A DNA stretch of 64,000 nucleotides from Azophilus sp964572185 (GTDB lineage: Bacteria; Pseudomonadota; Gammaproteobacteria; Pseudomonadales; Azotimanducaceae): assembly GCA_964572185.1 (NCBI GenBank), contig CAZNFI010000001.1, positions 4,476-68,475 of the forward strand, in the 5' to 3' direction. The notes beneath the pieces were generated by a model. That model was given only the letters and a program-made list of their open reading frames with translations, was not told the DNA's origin and ran no database searches. Shown here in pieces: positions 42,445 through 51,795 of this stretch. The first letter of the stretch is position 1. Every line of letters begins with the position of its first letter. The position numbers were made by a program, and so were the translations under genes.

Positions 42445-43248
42445 ATGGCTGCCAAAATCAACAGCAAAGCCGATCTCGAAGGCATGCGCGTCGCCGGCCG
42501 CCTGGCGGCGAGCGTGCTCGACATGATCGGCGAGCACGTGGTGCCGGGAGTTACCACCGGCGCGGTCAACGATGTCTGTCACCGTTTCATCGTCGATGAA
42601 CTGGGCTGCATTCCGGCGCCGCTGAACTACCGCAATTCTCCCACCGTGCCGCCCTTCCCCGCATCCATCTGCACCTCGGTCAACCATGTGGTCTGTCACG
42701 GCATTCCGACGAAGAAGAAAATCCTCAGGAATGGCGACATCCTGAATGTCGACGTCACCGTCATCAAGGACGGCTATCACGGCGACACCAGCAAGATGTT
42801 CTTTGTCGGCAAGCCGACGGTTCTCGCCGAGCGTCTGGTGCGGGTCACCCAGGAGTGCCTGTACCGGGGCATCGAGGCGATTCGGCCAGGAGCCACGCTC
42901 GGCGATATCGGCCATGCCATTCAGACACACGCCCATGCACACAATTTTTCCGTGGTGCGCGAGTTCTGCGGACACGGCATCGGCAAGCGCTTCCACGATG
43001 AGCCCCAGGTATTGCACTACGGCCGCCCCGGGGCCGGCCTCACCCTCGAGCAGGACATGACCTTTACGGTCGAACCCATGATCAACGCCGGCCGGCGCGA
43101 CATCCGCATGCTGCCGGACCGGTGGACCGTGGTGACCAAGGATCACAAACTCTCCGCCCAGTGGGAACACACGCTGCTCGTGACCGGCCAGGGAGTGGAA
43201 GTGCTGACCAGGCGCGCCGAAGAAGACCTGGCCGGACTCCCGGCTTGA
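42445..43248 (+). CDS. map: methionine aminopeptidase, type I
   Basis: A 267-residue cobalt/manganese enzyme removing the initiator Met. Active-site residues are in place: His in VCHGIP, Asp in VDVTVIKDGYHGDTS, His in GHGIGKRFH, Glu in TVEPM and Glu in WEHTLLV. It diverges from rpsB, as in many proteobacteria. No ribosome binding site is visible upstream. glnD follows after 63 bases. Confidence 0.97.
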   Translation: MAAKINSKADLEGMRVAGRLAASVLDMIGEHVVPGVTTGAVNDVCHRFIVDELGCIPAPLNYRNSPTVPPFPASICTSVNHVVCHGIPTKKKILRNGDILNVDVTVIKDGYHGDTSKMFFVGKPTVLAERLVRVTQECLYRGIEAIRPGATLGDIGHAIQTHAHAHNFSVVREFCGHGIGKRFHDEPQVLHYGRPGAGLTLEQDMTFTVEPMINAGRRDIRMLPDRWTVVTKDHKLSAQWEHTLLVTGQGVEVLTRRAEEDLAGLPA

Positions 43249-43311
43249 AGCCGTCGCCGATCAATCGGTGAGCACTGCCCCTCACCAGGCAAATGCCATG
43301 CACGGCGCATT

Positions 43312-45915
43312 GTGAACATCGCCGAGTACCGGGCCCGCATCGCCGAACAGGAGGCCGTGCTAGCCGAGCGTTACTGGGCGAGAGAGCCCATCGAGGCGAT
43401 CATTGCCGACCGGGTCGAATTCTTCGATGGCCAGGTACGAGAAGCGTGGCACGGGCACTTCAGTGACATCGCGCGTGACCGGGCGGCGCTGTTCGCGCTC
43501 GGCGGATATGCCCGCCGCGAACTGCATCCCGGCTCTGATATCGACCTGCTGATTCTGGCCCGCAACCCGCGCAGGCACCAGGCCGAGATAGAGGCTTTCG
43601 TGCGCTTCCTCTACGACCTGAACCTCGATGTCGGTCACAGCGTGCGCACGGTACGAGACTGTGTCAGTGAATCCGCCAACGACATCACGGTGGCCACCGC
43701 CATGTTCGAGCGGCGCCAGCTGACCGGCGCGGACAACCAACGGATACGGGAACTGGTGGACAAGCTCGACCGCGCCATGAGCAGGCCGCGCCTGTGGCCC
43801 GCGGCTGCTTTCTTCCGCGCAAAGCGGGATGAGCAGGAACAGCGGCACGGGCACTTCAACAACGTCGAGTACGACCTGGAACCGGACATCAAGGCCTCGC
43901 CAGGCGGCTTGCGCGACCTGCAGACGGCGCTGTGGGTCTGCGCGCGCCAGTTCGGCTCGAGCGACCCGGCGGAACTCGAGCGCCTCGGCATCCTCACCGC
44001 CGAAGAACGCGCCTGGCTCGCCAACGGCCGGCGCTACCTGTGGTGGGTGCGCTATGGGCTGCACCTGGTGGCCGGGCGCAAGGACGATCGGCTGCAGTTC
44101 GAATACCAGCGCACGCTCGCCGAGCGGCTCGGCTACGTCGACACCCAGGCGCGGCCCGGCGTCGAGCGCTTCATGCACCAGTATTACCGCTACGTGCTGT
44201 CGCTCAGGGAGGTGAACGACATTGTCCTGCAGTTTCTGGAGGAGGCGCTGGCCCGGGGCAAGCCCCGCCTCGAATCCATCAACGAGCGTTTCCGAATCAA
44301 TGACAGCCACATCGAGGCGACCCGGGCCGATGTGTTCGCGGCCCGGCCCAGCGCGCTGCTGGAGATGTTCGTGATACTTGCCAACCGGCGCGACATCGCC
44401 GGCGTGCGGGCCGGTACCATCCGCCTGATCCGCGACCACGTGCATCGCATCGACCAGGCGTTTCGCGATGACCCGGAGAACCAGCGCCTGTTCATCGCCT
44501 TGCTGAAGGCGCCCTACACGCTGGTCACGCAACTCACGCGCATGCGCCGCTACGGCATTCTGTCCCGCTATATACCCGAATTCGGCGATGTGGTCGGCCA
44601 GATGCAACACGATCTGTTTCACATCTACACGGTCGATGCCCACACCATGATGGTGATCCGCCAGATGCGGCTGTTCCGCTACCGTTCCCGCGCCGCGGCT
44701 TTCCCGCTTGCGCATCACTGCGTGAAGACCATACCCAAGGTCGAGCTTCTGTATCTCGCCGGGCTGTTTCACGACATGGGCAAGGGGCGCGGCGGCGACC
44801 ACTCCACGCTCGGCGCCAGGGACGCGGCACGTTTCTGCCAACGCCACGCGCTGAACGCGGACGACACCGAACTGGTCGCATGGCTCGTGCAGAATCATCT
44901 GGTGATGTCGAGCACCGCCCAGCGGCGCGACATCTACGACCCGGACGTGGTGTTCGAGTTCGCGCAACTGGTGCGCTCGGAGCGCCGGCTCGACTATCTG
45001 TACGCATTGACTGTCGCCGACATCACCGCCACCAACCCCACGCTGTGGAACAGTTGGCGGGACACGCTGCTGCGACAGCTCTATTCGGAGACGCGCAAGT
45101 TGCTCGAAGGCGGCCTGGAGTCGCCGGTGGACCGGCAGGCGACGCTGCGCGCCTGCCGGGAAGGCGCTCTGGAACGGCTGGCCGCGGCCCATATCGACGA
45201 AACCCGAGCGCGGCCCGTCTGGAAGCTGCTCGGTGACGATTTCCTGCTGCGGCATACGCCCGCCCAGATCGCCGATATCACCGCCGCGGTGGCCGGCCAC
45301 GACCCGGGCGCCGGTCCGCTGGTGCTGATGCGCAACATGACCGGCCAGGTGCCCGGCGACGGCGCCACCGAGATTTTCGTCTACACCCGGGACAAGCCGA
45401 ACCTTTTCGCTGCGTCGGTGATCGCCATCGACCGGCTGCGCCTGTCGGTGCACGATGCCAACATCCGCACCTCTGCGGACGGCCTCTGTTTCAACTCCTA
45501 CGTGGTACTCGATGAACGGCACAAACCCATCAGCGGCGACCGCAAACCGCTGGTGGAGCAGATCACCCGGGCGGTCGCCGACCCGAACACCGGAACGTTC
45601 GGCAACCGGCGCGTTTCGCGCCAGCAAAAGCAACTGTCCCGGCCGACCGAGGCGAAGCTGTCCAACCTGGACGGCGACCCCTATTCCACGCTGACCCTAC
45701 TCACCGCAGACCGGCCCGGCCTGCTGGCCCGTATCGGCCTGCTGTTCCACGACCTGGAAATCACCGTACTCGGGGCGCGCATCGCCACCCTGGGCGAGCG
45801 CGTCGAGGACGTCTTCTACCTGCAGGACCGGGCCGGCCAGCCGATCACCGACCCGGAATTCACTTACGCCCTGGAAAACACGCTGCGCCAGACGCTCGAC
45901 TCGCTGTCGAACTGA
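43312..45915 (+). CDS. glnD: [protein-PII] uridylyltransferase/uridylyl-removing enzyme
   Basis: An 867-residue bifunctional nitrogen sensor. The N-terminal nucleotidyltransferase domain has GGYARRELHPGSDIDLLIL; the central HD domain has GLFHDMGKGRGGDHS; two ACT domains near the C-terminus bind glutamine (for example STLTLLTADRPGLLARIG). It uridylylates PII proteins when glutamine is low. GTG at 43312 is the start. Its convergent neighbour is an acyl-CoA dehydrogenase 93 bases downstream. Confidence 0.96.
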   Translation: MNIAEYRARIAEQEAVLAERYWAREPIEAIIADRVEFFDGQVREAWHGHFSDIARDRAALFALGGYARRELHPGSDIDLLILARNPRRHQAEIEAFVRFLYDLNLDVGHSVRTVRDCVSESANDITVATAMFERRQLTGADNQRIRELVDKLDRAMSRPRLWPAAAFFRAKRDEQEQRHGHFNNVEYDLEPDIKASPGGLRDLQTALWVCARQFGSSDPAELERLGILTAEERAWLANGRRYLWWVRYGLHLVAGRKDDRLQFEYQRTLAERLGYVDTQARPGVERFMHQYYRYVLSLREVNDIVLQFLEEALARGKPRLESINERFRINDSHIEATRADVFAARPSALLEMFVILANRRDIAGVRAGTIRLIRDHVHRIDQAFRDDPENQRLFIALLKAPYTLVTQLTRMRRYGILSRYIPEFGDVVGQMQHDLFHIYTVDAHTMMVIRQMRLFRYRSRAAAFPLAHHCVKTIPKVELLYLAGLFHDMGKGRGGDHSTLGARDAARFCQRHALNADDTELVAWLVQNHLVMSSTAQRRDIYDPDVVFEFAQLVRSERRLDYLYALTVADITATNPTLWNSWRDTLLRQLYSETRKLLEGGLESPVDRQATLRACREGALERLAAAHIDETRARPVWKLLGDDFLLRHTPAQIADITAAVAGHDPGAGPLVLMRNMTGQVPGDGATEIFVYTRDKPNLFAASVIAIDRLRLSVHDANIRTSADGLCFNSYVVLDERHKPISGDRKPLVEQITRAVADPNTGTFGNRRVSRQQKQLSRPTEAKLSNLDGDPYSTLTLLTADRPGLLARIGLLFHDLEITVLGARIATLGERVEDVFYLQDRAGQPITDPEFTYALENTLRQTLDSLSN

Positions 45916-46008
45916 ACACTTGGCCTCCCGGGTCTGTGCCCTGCCGCAGCGGACGCCATCGGGCTCGCCAGGGCGGGACGCCAGCGTGTGCGTTCGGCCC
46001 GGTGCCCG

Positions 46009-47265
46009 TCAGTTGACGCGGATGTCCCGAAACGGCCCCCGGTCGAAACGGGTCTCCCGGGGCATGCCCAGCACCCGCTCAGCGATGATGTTGCGCTGGA
46101 TTTCATCGGTGCCGCCGGCAATGGACACAGCGGGAACGGACAGCAGAATCTCCGCGATCAAGCCATCTTCAGGCCCATCGTCACCGGCATACAGAGCTTC
46201 TTCGTCGGCAATGAGCGTATGCACCCTGGCCGCCTGGCGCGCAACCTGGCTGGCCGCCAGCTTGCCCAGCGAACCCTCGGGGCCTTCCGGCTTGCCGGCC
46301 AGCCGCGCGGCGCGCGCGCGGCGCGCCGTCCACTCCGCGGAACTGGCCAGCACCAGCAGCCTGGCCAGTTCCTGGCGCACCGCCGGGTCGGCAATGCGTC
46401 CGCTGGCCAGCGCGCGCGGCAGCGCCAGGTCGACCCGCCCGGCCCGTTGCGGATACCAGGTGTACGGCGCCAGAACCGTAGCGCGCTCCTTGGCTTCTTC
46501 CTCATGGATCCGGCCCCGGCGCTCGACATCCCCGGCGAGTTCGGCATAGCCGGAACGCAGGCCATCCGCCCGGCGCCGCTCGTGAGCCAACGTGGTCATG
46601 GCCACGGCCCAGCCGCCGCCCTCTTCGCCAACGAGGTTTTCCACCGGCACCCCGGCATCGCTCAGGAACACCTGGTTGAACGATGCGTGGCCGTTCATCT
46701 GGCGGATGGGCTGCACCTCGACGCCGGGTTGACGCATGTCGATGATGAAATAGCTCAGACCCCGGTGCTTGGGCGCGTCCCAATCGGTACGGGCCAGCAA
46801 CAGCCCCCAGTCCGCATGTTGGGCGCTGGTGGTCCAGACCTTCTGGCCATTGACCACCCATCCGGCGCCGGTGCGCTCGGCGCGGGTGGTACCGCCGGCC
46901 AGGTCCGAGCCGCTGCCCGGTTCGCTGAACAACTGGCACCAGGTGTCTTCGCCGGTGGCTATGCGCCGCAGATACCGTTGCTTCTGTGCCGCGCTGCCGT
47001 GTTCGAGCAGCGTTTCGGCGGCCAGCAGGCGGATACCGGCCCTGGCGCCGCCGATGGCGCCAATCTTCGCAAACTCCTGTTCCACTACCCGCACCAGTTC
47101 GGCGGGATAGTCGCGGCCATGCCACTCGACGGGCCATTCCGGCATCGCCCAGCCCGCATCGACCAGCTTGTTGCGCCAGTCGACCAGCGACCGGTCCGGG
47201 TCCCAGTTCCGCTCGAGCCAGGCGCGCACCTCGGCGCGCACTTCGCTTTCCGGCGGCCCGGTCAC
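46009..47265 (-). CDS. acyl-CoA dehydrogenase (longer partner)
   Basis: A 418-residue FAD enzyme introducing a double bond into an acyl-CoA. CQLFSEPGSGSDLAGG, the KVWTTSAQHADWG segment and the C-terminal GTDEIQRNIIAERVLG are family hallmarks. Its ATG overlaps the stop of the upstream acyl-CoA dehydrogenase by four bases. Such adjacent pairs often form heteromeric enzymes acting on steroid or branched side-chain CoA esters, so the pair should be considered as one enzyme. The chain or ring type is unknown. Confidence 0.9.
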   Translation of the reverse strand: MTGPPESEVRAEVRAWLERNWDPDRSLVDWRNKLVDAGWAMPEWPVEWHGRDYPAELVRVVEQEFAKIGAIGGARAGIRLLAAETLLEHGSAAQKQRYLRRIATGEDTWCQLFSEPGSGSDLAGGTTRAERTGAGWVVNGQKVWTTSAQHADWGLLLARTDWDAPKHRGLSYFIIDMRQPGVEVQPIRQMNGHASFNQVFLSDAGVPVENLVGEEGGGWAVAMTTLAHERRRADGLRSGYAELAGDVERRGRIHEEEAKERATVLAPYTWYPQRAGRVDLALPRALASGRIADPAVRQELARLLVLASSAEWTARRARAARLAGKPEGPEGSLGKLAASQVARQAARVHTLIADEEALYAGDDGPEDGLIAEILLSVPAVSIAGGTDEIQRNIIAERVLGMPRETRFDRGPFRDIRVN

Positions 47266-48350
47266 GCGGCCCGCTCCCGCTTCTGCAACTCCGCGATCAT
47301 GCGTTCCCGATGCCAGGACGGGTTGCCGAGCAACACTTCCGAGGCCTTGGCCCGCTTGTACCAGAGGTGGGTGTCCTGTTCCTCGGTGAAGCCGATGCCG
47401 CCGTGCAGTTGTATGGCCTCGGCCGCAACCAGCATGTAGGCGTCGGCCACGCCGGACTTGGCGAGGCTCGCGTGGTAGCTCAATTGCCGGCTCTGCCGAT
47501 CGGCAACGGCGGCCGCCTGCCAGGCGGCGGACTTCGCCAGTTCGACGTTCAGCAGCAGGTCCGCGCAGCGGTGCTTGATGGCCTGGAAGGAAGCGATCGG
47601 GCGGCCGAACTGCACCCGCAGTTTCAGGTACTCGAGCGTGTCGTCGAACAGGCGTTGCGCACCGCCGGCCATTTCATGGGCAAGGGCCACCACGCCGGTG
47701 TCCAGTGCCCGCATCAGCCCGTCGGCGGCGTCACCCAGCAGTCGGGCCGGCACGCCGTCCAGACGGACCTCCGCGAGCCGCCGGGTGGGGTCGAGCACGT
47801 TCAGCGGACGCCGATGCACCCCCGGTCCGCGGGCATCCACTTCGTACAGTTGCTCGCCGTCAGCGCCGCTTGCAACCACCAGCAGCACATCGGCCGCCAT
47901 GCCGTCCACGACCGGGCGCGCCGTGCCCGACAGGGTATTGCCATGCAACTGCACGTCCGGCGTCCGGTAGCTGCCCGCCAGGGCGGCGATCAGGTCGCCG
48001 CCGGCAATTCCCGGCAGCAGGCGCGCCTGGGCATCGTCATCGGCACAATTCACAACGGCCGACGCGGCCAGCACGGCTGAAGCAAAATACGGACCGCAGT
48101 ACAGCGCCCGGCCCATTTCCTCCATGGCTATGCCGACCTCGGTCACGCCGAATCCGGCGCCGCCAAACCGTTCCGGCACCAGCAGAGCCGGCAGCGCCAG
48201 TTCCCGCGCCATCCGCGCCCACACCTGGCGATCGAAGCCGTCGGCGCTGTGCATCTGCCGCCGCACCGCGGAACTCGGAGACTCGGCGTCCATGAAACGC
48301 CGCACCATGTCGCGAAACTGTTGTTGTTCCTGTGTGGGTGTGAACGACAT
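47262..48350 (-). CDS. acyl-CoA dehydrogenase (shorter partner)
   Basis: A 362-residue member of the same family. The middle and C-terminal domains include QFGRPIASFQAIKHRCADL and AIQLHGGIGFTEEQDTHLW. The N-terminal half is more divergent than in its partner. Coupled translation (ATGA overlap) with the downstream gene suggests a heteromeric alpha2beta2 enzyme as described for FadE pairs in steroid catabolism. It is divergent from dapD across a 272-base intergenic region. Confidence 0.88.
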   Translation of the reverse strand: MSFTPTQEQQQFRDMVRRFMDAESPSSAVRRQMHSADGFDRQVWARMARELALPALLVPERFGGAGFGVTEVGIAMEEMGRALYCGPYFASAVLAASAVVNCADDDAQARLLPGIAGGDLIAALAGSYRTPDVQLHGNTLSGTARPVVDGMAADVLLVVASGADGEQLYEVDARGPGVHRRPLNVLDPTRRLAEVRLDGVPARLLGDAADGLMRALDTGVVALAHEMAGGAQRLFDDTLEYLKLRVQFGRPIASFQAIKHRCADLLLNVELAKSAAWQAAAVADRQSRQLSYHASLAKSGVADAYMLVAAEAIQLHGGIGFTEEQDTHLWYKRAKASEVLLGNPSWHRERMIAELQKRERAA

Positions 48351-48622
48351 CTGCGTGCCGGGGGAATGCGGGCCGCTCCTCCTGTTTGCGTATCGACTTG
48401 TCGAACGAGCCTCGAGCGCACCCGTTCGCTGTTTCGCCGGGCCGTAACATCGCCCGGCAAGTAACGCGTTTCATATTACCGGCCCGGGCCGGGAGGCGCC
48501 ACGTGACCCGCGCCCCAGCCGCATTCCCGAATACCGGCGCCCGGCCCCGCGGCACGATTGATTGGCGCCAGCGACGCTGTTAGCTTACCGGCCCCTTTTG
48601 CACGGGCGGCAAGGAGGTCTCC
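48351..48622. other. divergent intergenic region, acyl-CoA dehydrogenases / dapD
   Basis: No gene was recognised. A perfect 14-bp GC palindrome, CCGGCCCGGGCCGG, lies at 48479-48492; in such GC-rich DNA it may be chance. AAGGAGG at 48611-48617 is the dapD ribosome binding site. Confidence 0.5.
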
Positions 48623-49618
48623 GTGTCCATATTCGCATTCGCAATCGGCCTGGCAACCCGGGACAGCCGCAACGAATGTATCGATTACTATTTTCCGGCG
48701 CCCCTCCAGGCACCGTCAGGCGACCTCGCCGATGCCATCGTGACGACATTCGCGCCCGGTGTGCACAGCCTGCCTGCGCAGGCCGCACAGGACTTCCTGC
48801 GCAACCATCAACCGGATCTCGAGCCGCTGCTCGAAGCGGACCGGGAACTGACCACGGTACTGCTCGAGTCGGATGCGCCCATTGCTTCCACCGCCGAGGC
48901 ATTTCTCAAGCTGCACCTGCTCTCGCACCGGCTGACGCTACCGAACAGCATGAACCTCGACGGCATATTCGCCCACCTGCAGACCATCGCCTGGACCACC
49001 GAAGGCGCCGTGGCGCTGCCGGACCTCGCCGGCCGGCAACTCGACGCGCGCATCGCCGGCCGGTACTTCGAAGTGCTGTCCGTCGACAAGTTTCCAAAGA
49101 TGGCCAACTACGTCGTGCCCTCGGGGGTGCGCATCGCCGACTCGAGCCGCATCCGCCTCGGCGCCTTCCTGGGCGAAGGCACCACCGTGATGCCCTCCGG
49201 CGCAATCAACTTCAATGCCGCGGCACTTGGGCCCAACATGGTGGAAGGCCGCATCTCCCAGGGAGTGGTGCTAGGAGAGCACTCCGACCTTGGCGGCGGG
49301 GCAAGCACCATGGGCACCCTGGCCGGCGGCGGCAACATCGTCATCAGCATCGGCAGACAGTGCCTGATCGGCGCCAACGGCGGCACCGGCATACCGCTAG
49401 GCGACCGCTGCACCATCGAAGCCGGCCTGTACATCACCGCCGGCACCCGGGTAACGCTGATCGACGAAAACGGCAAGCGGGTACGGGTTGCCAAGGGCCG
49501 CGAACTGGCCGGCGCATCGGACATGCTGTTCATCCGCAACAGCGAAAGCGGCGAGGTGCAGTGCCGCACCAATCGCAAGGCCATCGCCCTGAACGAGCAG
49601 TTGCATGCGCACAACTGA
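48623..49618 (+). CDS. dapD: 2,3,4,5-tetrahydropyridine-2,6-dicarboxylate N-succinyltransferase
   Basis: A 331-residue hexapeptide-repeat acyltransferase of the succinyl branch of lysine and diaminopimelate synthesis. The glycine-rich repeats GAFLGEGTTVMPSG and MVEGRISQGVVLG and the GGASTMGTLAGGG turn fit DapD, in the longer form with an extended N-terminal domain rather than the 274-residue E. coli form. GTG at 48623 has a full AAGGAGG five bases upstream. dapE follows, giving the succinylation/desuccinylation pair. Confidence 0.93.
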   Translation: MSIFAFAIGLATRDSRNECIDYYFPAPLQAPSGDLADAIVTTFAPGVHSLPAQAAQDFLRNHQPDLEPLLEADRELTTVLLESDAPIASTAEAFLKLHLLSHRLTLPNSMNLDGIFAHLQTIAWTTEGAVALPDLAGRQLDARIAGRYFEVLSVDKFPKMANYVVPSGVRIADSSRIRLGAFLGEGTTVMPSGAINFNAAALGPNMVEGRISQGVVLGEHSDLGGGASTMGTLAGGGNIVISIGRQCLIGANGGTGIPLGDRCTIEAGLYITAGTRVTLIDENGKRVRVAKGRELAGASDMLFIRNSESGEVQCRTNRKAIALNEQLHAHN

Positions 49619-49711
49619 CCCGGCAGTTGCAGCCCGGTCCGCCGCCCGGGCTGCACCGCAGGCGAGCGGCCGGCAGCGGAACCGTTACCTGTCAAATCGG
49701 TTCACCCGACC

Positions 49712-50851
49712 ATGAACGCCGTGCTGGAACTCACCCGGTCACTGATCGAGCGGCCGTCGGTTACCCCCGAAGATGCCGGCTGCCAGGCGCTCATGGCCGA
49801 GCGCCTGCAGCGCCTCGGCTTTCAGGTCACGCGGCTGGACAGGCGGAACGTCAGCAACTTCGTGGCGGAACTGGGCAGCGGCGCCCCGCGCCTGGCGCTG
49901 GCCGGGCACACCGACGTGGTGCCGCCCGGAGAGCCGGCCCAATGGCAGTCACCACCCTTTGAGCCGACCGTCCGCGACGGTTACCTGTTCGGGCGCGGCG
50001 CGGCCGACATGAAAGCGAGCCTGGCCGCCATGGTGGTCGCCGCCGAACGCTTCCTGGCGCAGCAACCGAAACCCCGCGGCACGCTCGCCTTCCTGATCAC
50101 CAGCGACGAAGAGGGCATCGCCGAGTTCGGCACCCGACACATCGCCGGCCACCTGCGGCAATGCGGCAAGGTCCCCGACTACTGCGTCATCGGCGAGCCG
50201 TCATCGACCGCCGTGCTCGGCGATACCATCCGCAACGGCCGCCGCGGCTCGCTGAACGGCCGGCTGACCGTGCACGGAGTGCAGGGCCACGTGGCGTACC
50301 CGGACCTGGCAGTGAACCCCATCCACGAAGTCGCGGCATTCCTTTCCCACCTGACCAGCCATGAATTCGACCAGGGCAATGCGCACTATCCACCGTCCCG
50401 ATTGCAGGTTTCGAACATCACCGCCGGCACCGGGGCACTGAACGTCATTCCCGGGGAACTCGGCCTCGACTTCAACATCCGGTTTTCCAATGAACAGACC
50501 TCCAACGGGCTCAAATCGGTCATTGAAGGGCTGCTCGCGCAGCATGACATCGATGCCAGCCTGGCCTGGCAGTTATCCGGCGAGCCTTTCCTGACCCCGC
50601 CCGGCACCCTGACCGGCGTGGTGCAGTCCGCCATTGCCGAAGAACTCGGTGTGCCATGCGCGCTGTCCACCTCTGGCGGCACCTCCGACGGACGCTTCCT
50701 TGCCCCGCTCGGCTGCGAGGTTGTCGAACTCGGCCCGGTCAACGAGACCATTCACAAGGTTGACGAGTGTGTCTCGATAGCCGACCTCGATCCGCTTTCC
50801 CGGGTCTATGAACGCATTCTGGAAAGTCTGCTTGCCCCTGATCCAGAATGA
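49712..50851 (+). CDS. dapE: succinyl-diaminopimelate desuccinylase
   Basis: A 379-residue M20 metallopeptidase. The first metal motif LAGHTDVVPPG, Asp in GRGAADMKAS and the EE pair in TSDEEGIAEFG are present; the dimerisation domain is in the middle and the last metal His lies in NETIHKVDE. It releases L,L-diaminopimelate for lysine and peptidoglycan. It lies 93 bases after dapD; that gap has a GC-rich inverted repeat but no gene. gspN begins 106 bases downstream. Confidence 0.95.
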   Translation: MNAVLELTRSLIERPSVTPEDAGCQALMAERLQRLGFQVTRLDRRNVSNFVAELGSGAPRLALAGHTDVVPPGEPAQWQSPPFEPTVRDGYLFGRGAADMKASLAAMVVAAERFLAQQPKPRGTLAFLITSDEEGIAEFGTRHIAGHLRQCGKVPDYCVIGEPSSTAVLGDTIRNGRRGSLNGRLTVHGVQGHVAYPDLAVNPIHEVAAFLSHLTSHEFDQGNAHYPPSRLQVSNITAGTGALNVIPGELGLDFNIRFSNEQTSNGLKSVIEGLLAQHDIDASLAWQLSGEPFLTPPGTLTGVVQSAIAEELGVPCALSTSGGTSDGRFLAPLGCEVVELGPVNETIHKVDECVSIADLDPLSRVYERILESLLAPDPE

Positions 50852-50957
50852 ACGTGGCGATGGCGACAGGAGTCGTGAAAGTACCGGCTGCACCTGGCAA
50901 GCGCGCGTTTACCCTGCCCGGCAGCACGTCGAGCTGGCGGCGCGAGCACGGCCAGTG

Positions 50958-51785
50958 ATGTCGTCGCCCTTGACGGCCACGGCAACTCGGTCGTGGACAG
51001 GTCGGTCCGGAACCAGGAACGCCGGCTACGCCTTTCGCAGGGGTCCGCGCAGAGTCCGCGGCCAGATTCGTGCCCTGGTGACTGTCGGCATTCTGGCGTT
51101 CCTGGCGTTCTGTGTGGCGCTAGCACCGGCCAGCCTTGTGGCTCCCGCACTCGAGCGCATACCGGGTGCCACGCTGCAGGGTACCGCCGGTACGGTCTGG
51201 AACGGTTCCGGTCAATTGCGCTTGCAGGGCCAGAATCAGGGTCGCCTAGCCTGGTCGGTGCGCCCCGCGAGCCTGCTGATGCTGGCCCCCGAAATCGACT
51301 GGGCCTGGACCGGGGCGAGCCTGGACCTGGGCGGCAGTCTGCGCCTGAGCGGGAATCGTGTCGCCCTGACGACCTCCGGCCAGGTCATGTCCGCCGCGGT
51401 CAATCCCTGGCTTGCGGCCTACGACCTGAACATGGCCGGCAGTTTCCAGGTCTCCGACCTTTACCTGCACATGACGGGCAATCGGCCAGACGACACCCGC
51501 GGCACGCTGGACTGGTCCGGCGGCCGCCTGCACTACGCGTTGTCCGGGCAGCATCGGGTCGTCCGGCTGCCTCCCCTGCAGGCGCGCCTGAGCTTCACGG
51601 ACGGGCCATCGGCAACCGTTTTCGCCGAAGGCAATGCCACACCGCTTCTCGAGGCAAAGCTATTGACCAGCGGCTACGTCTACATCGGTATCACGAAGCT
51701 GTTGACGCGAATGCTCGATGACCCCTGGCCCGGCGGCGCCGCGGACCATGAGGTAGTGGTGGCGGTGGAAGAAAAGATACTTTAG
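50958..51785 (+). CDS. gspN: type II secretion system protein N
   Basis: A 275-residue protein with a basic N-terminus, one transmembrane helix (LVTVGILAFLAFCVALAPA, near residues 41-59) and a beta-rich periplasmic domain of the GspN type (LQGTAGTVWNGSG). It belongs to the inner-membrane part of the type II secretion machine. The gene order gspN-gspC-gspD is found without E-M in this window. The start at 50958 is a choice by protein shape; no strong ribosome binding site is seen. Confidence 0.8.
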   Translation: MSSPLTATATRSWTGRSGTRNAGYAFRRGPRRVRGQIRALVTVGILAFLAFCVALAPASLVAPALERIPGATLQGTAGTVWNGSGQLRLQGQNQGRLAWSVRPASLLMLAPEIDWAWTGASLDLGGSLRLSGNRVALTTSGQVMSAAVNPWLAAYDLNMAGSFQVSDLYLHMTGNRPDDTRGTLDWSGGRLHYALSGQHRVVRLPPLQARLSFTDGPSATVFAEGNATPLLEAKLLTSGYVYIGITKLLTRMLDDPWPGGAADHEVVVAVEEKIL

Positions 51786-51795
51786 GGTCGGCGCG

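Noticed and set aside
43360..45633. A 757-codon open frame on the minus strand antisense to glnD
   Set aside because: It is a by-product of GC-rich third positions in glnD. The product has no recognisable domain, while the plus strand encodes a complete GlnD.
48479..48492. A 14-bp perfect palindrome as an operator upstream of dapD
   Set aside because: It consists only of C and G in a very GC-rich stretch and stands 130 bases from the start, so chance is a good explanation.
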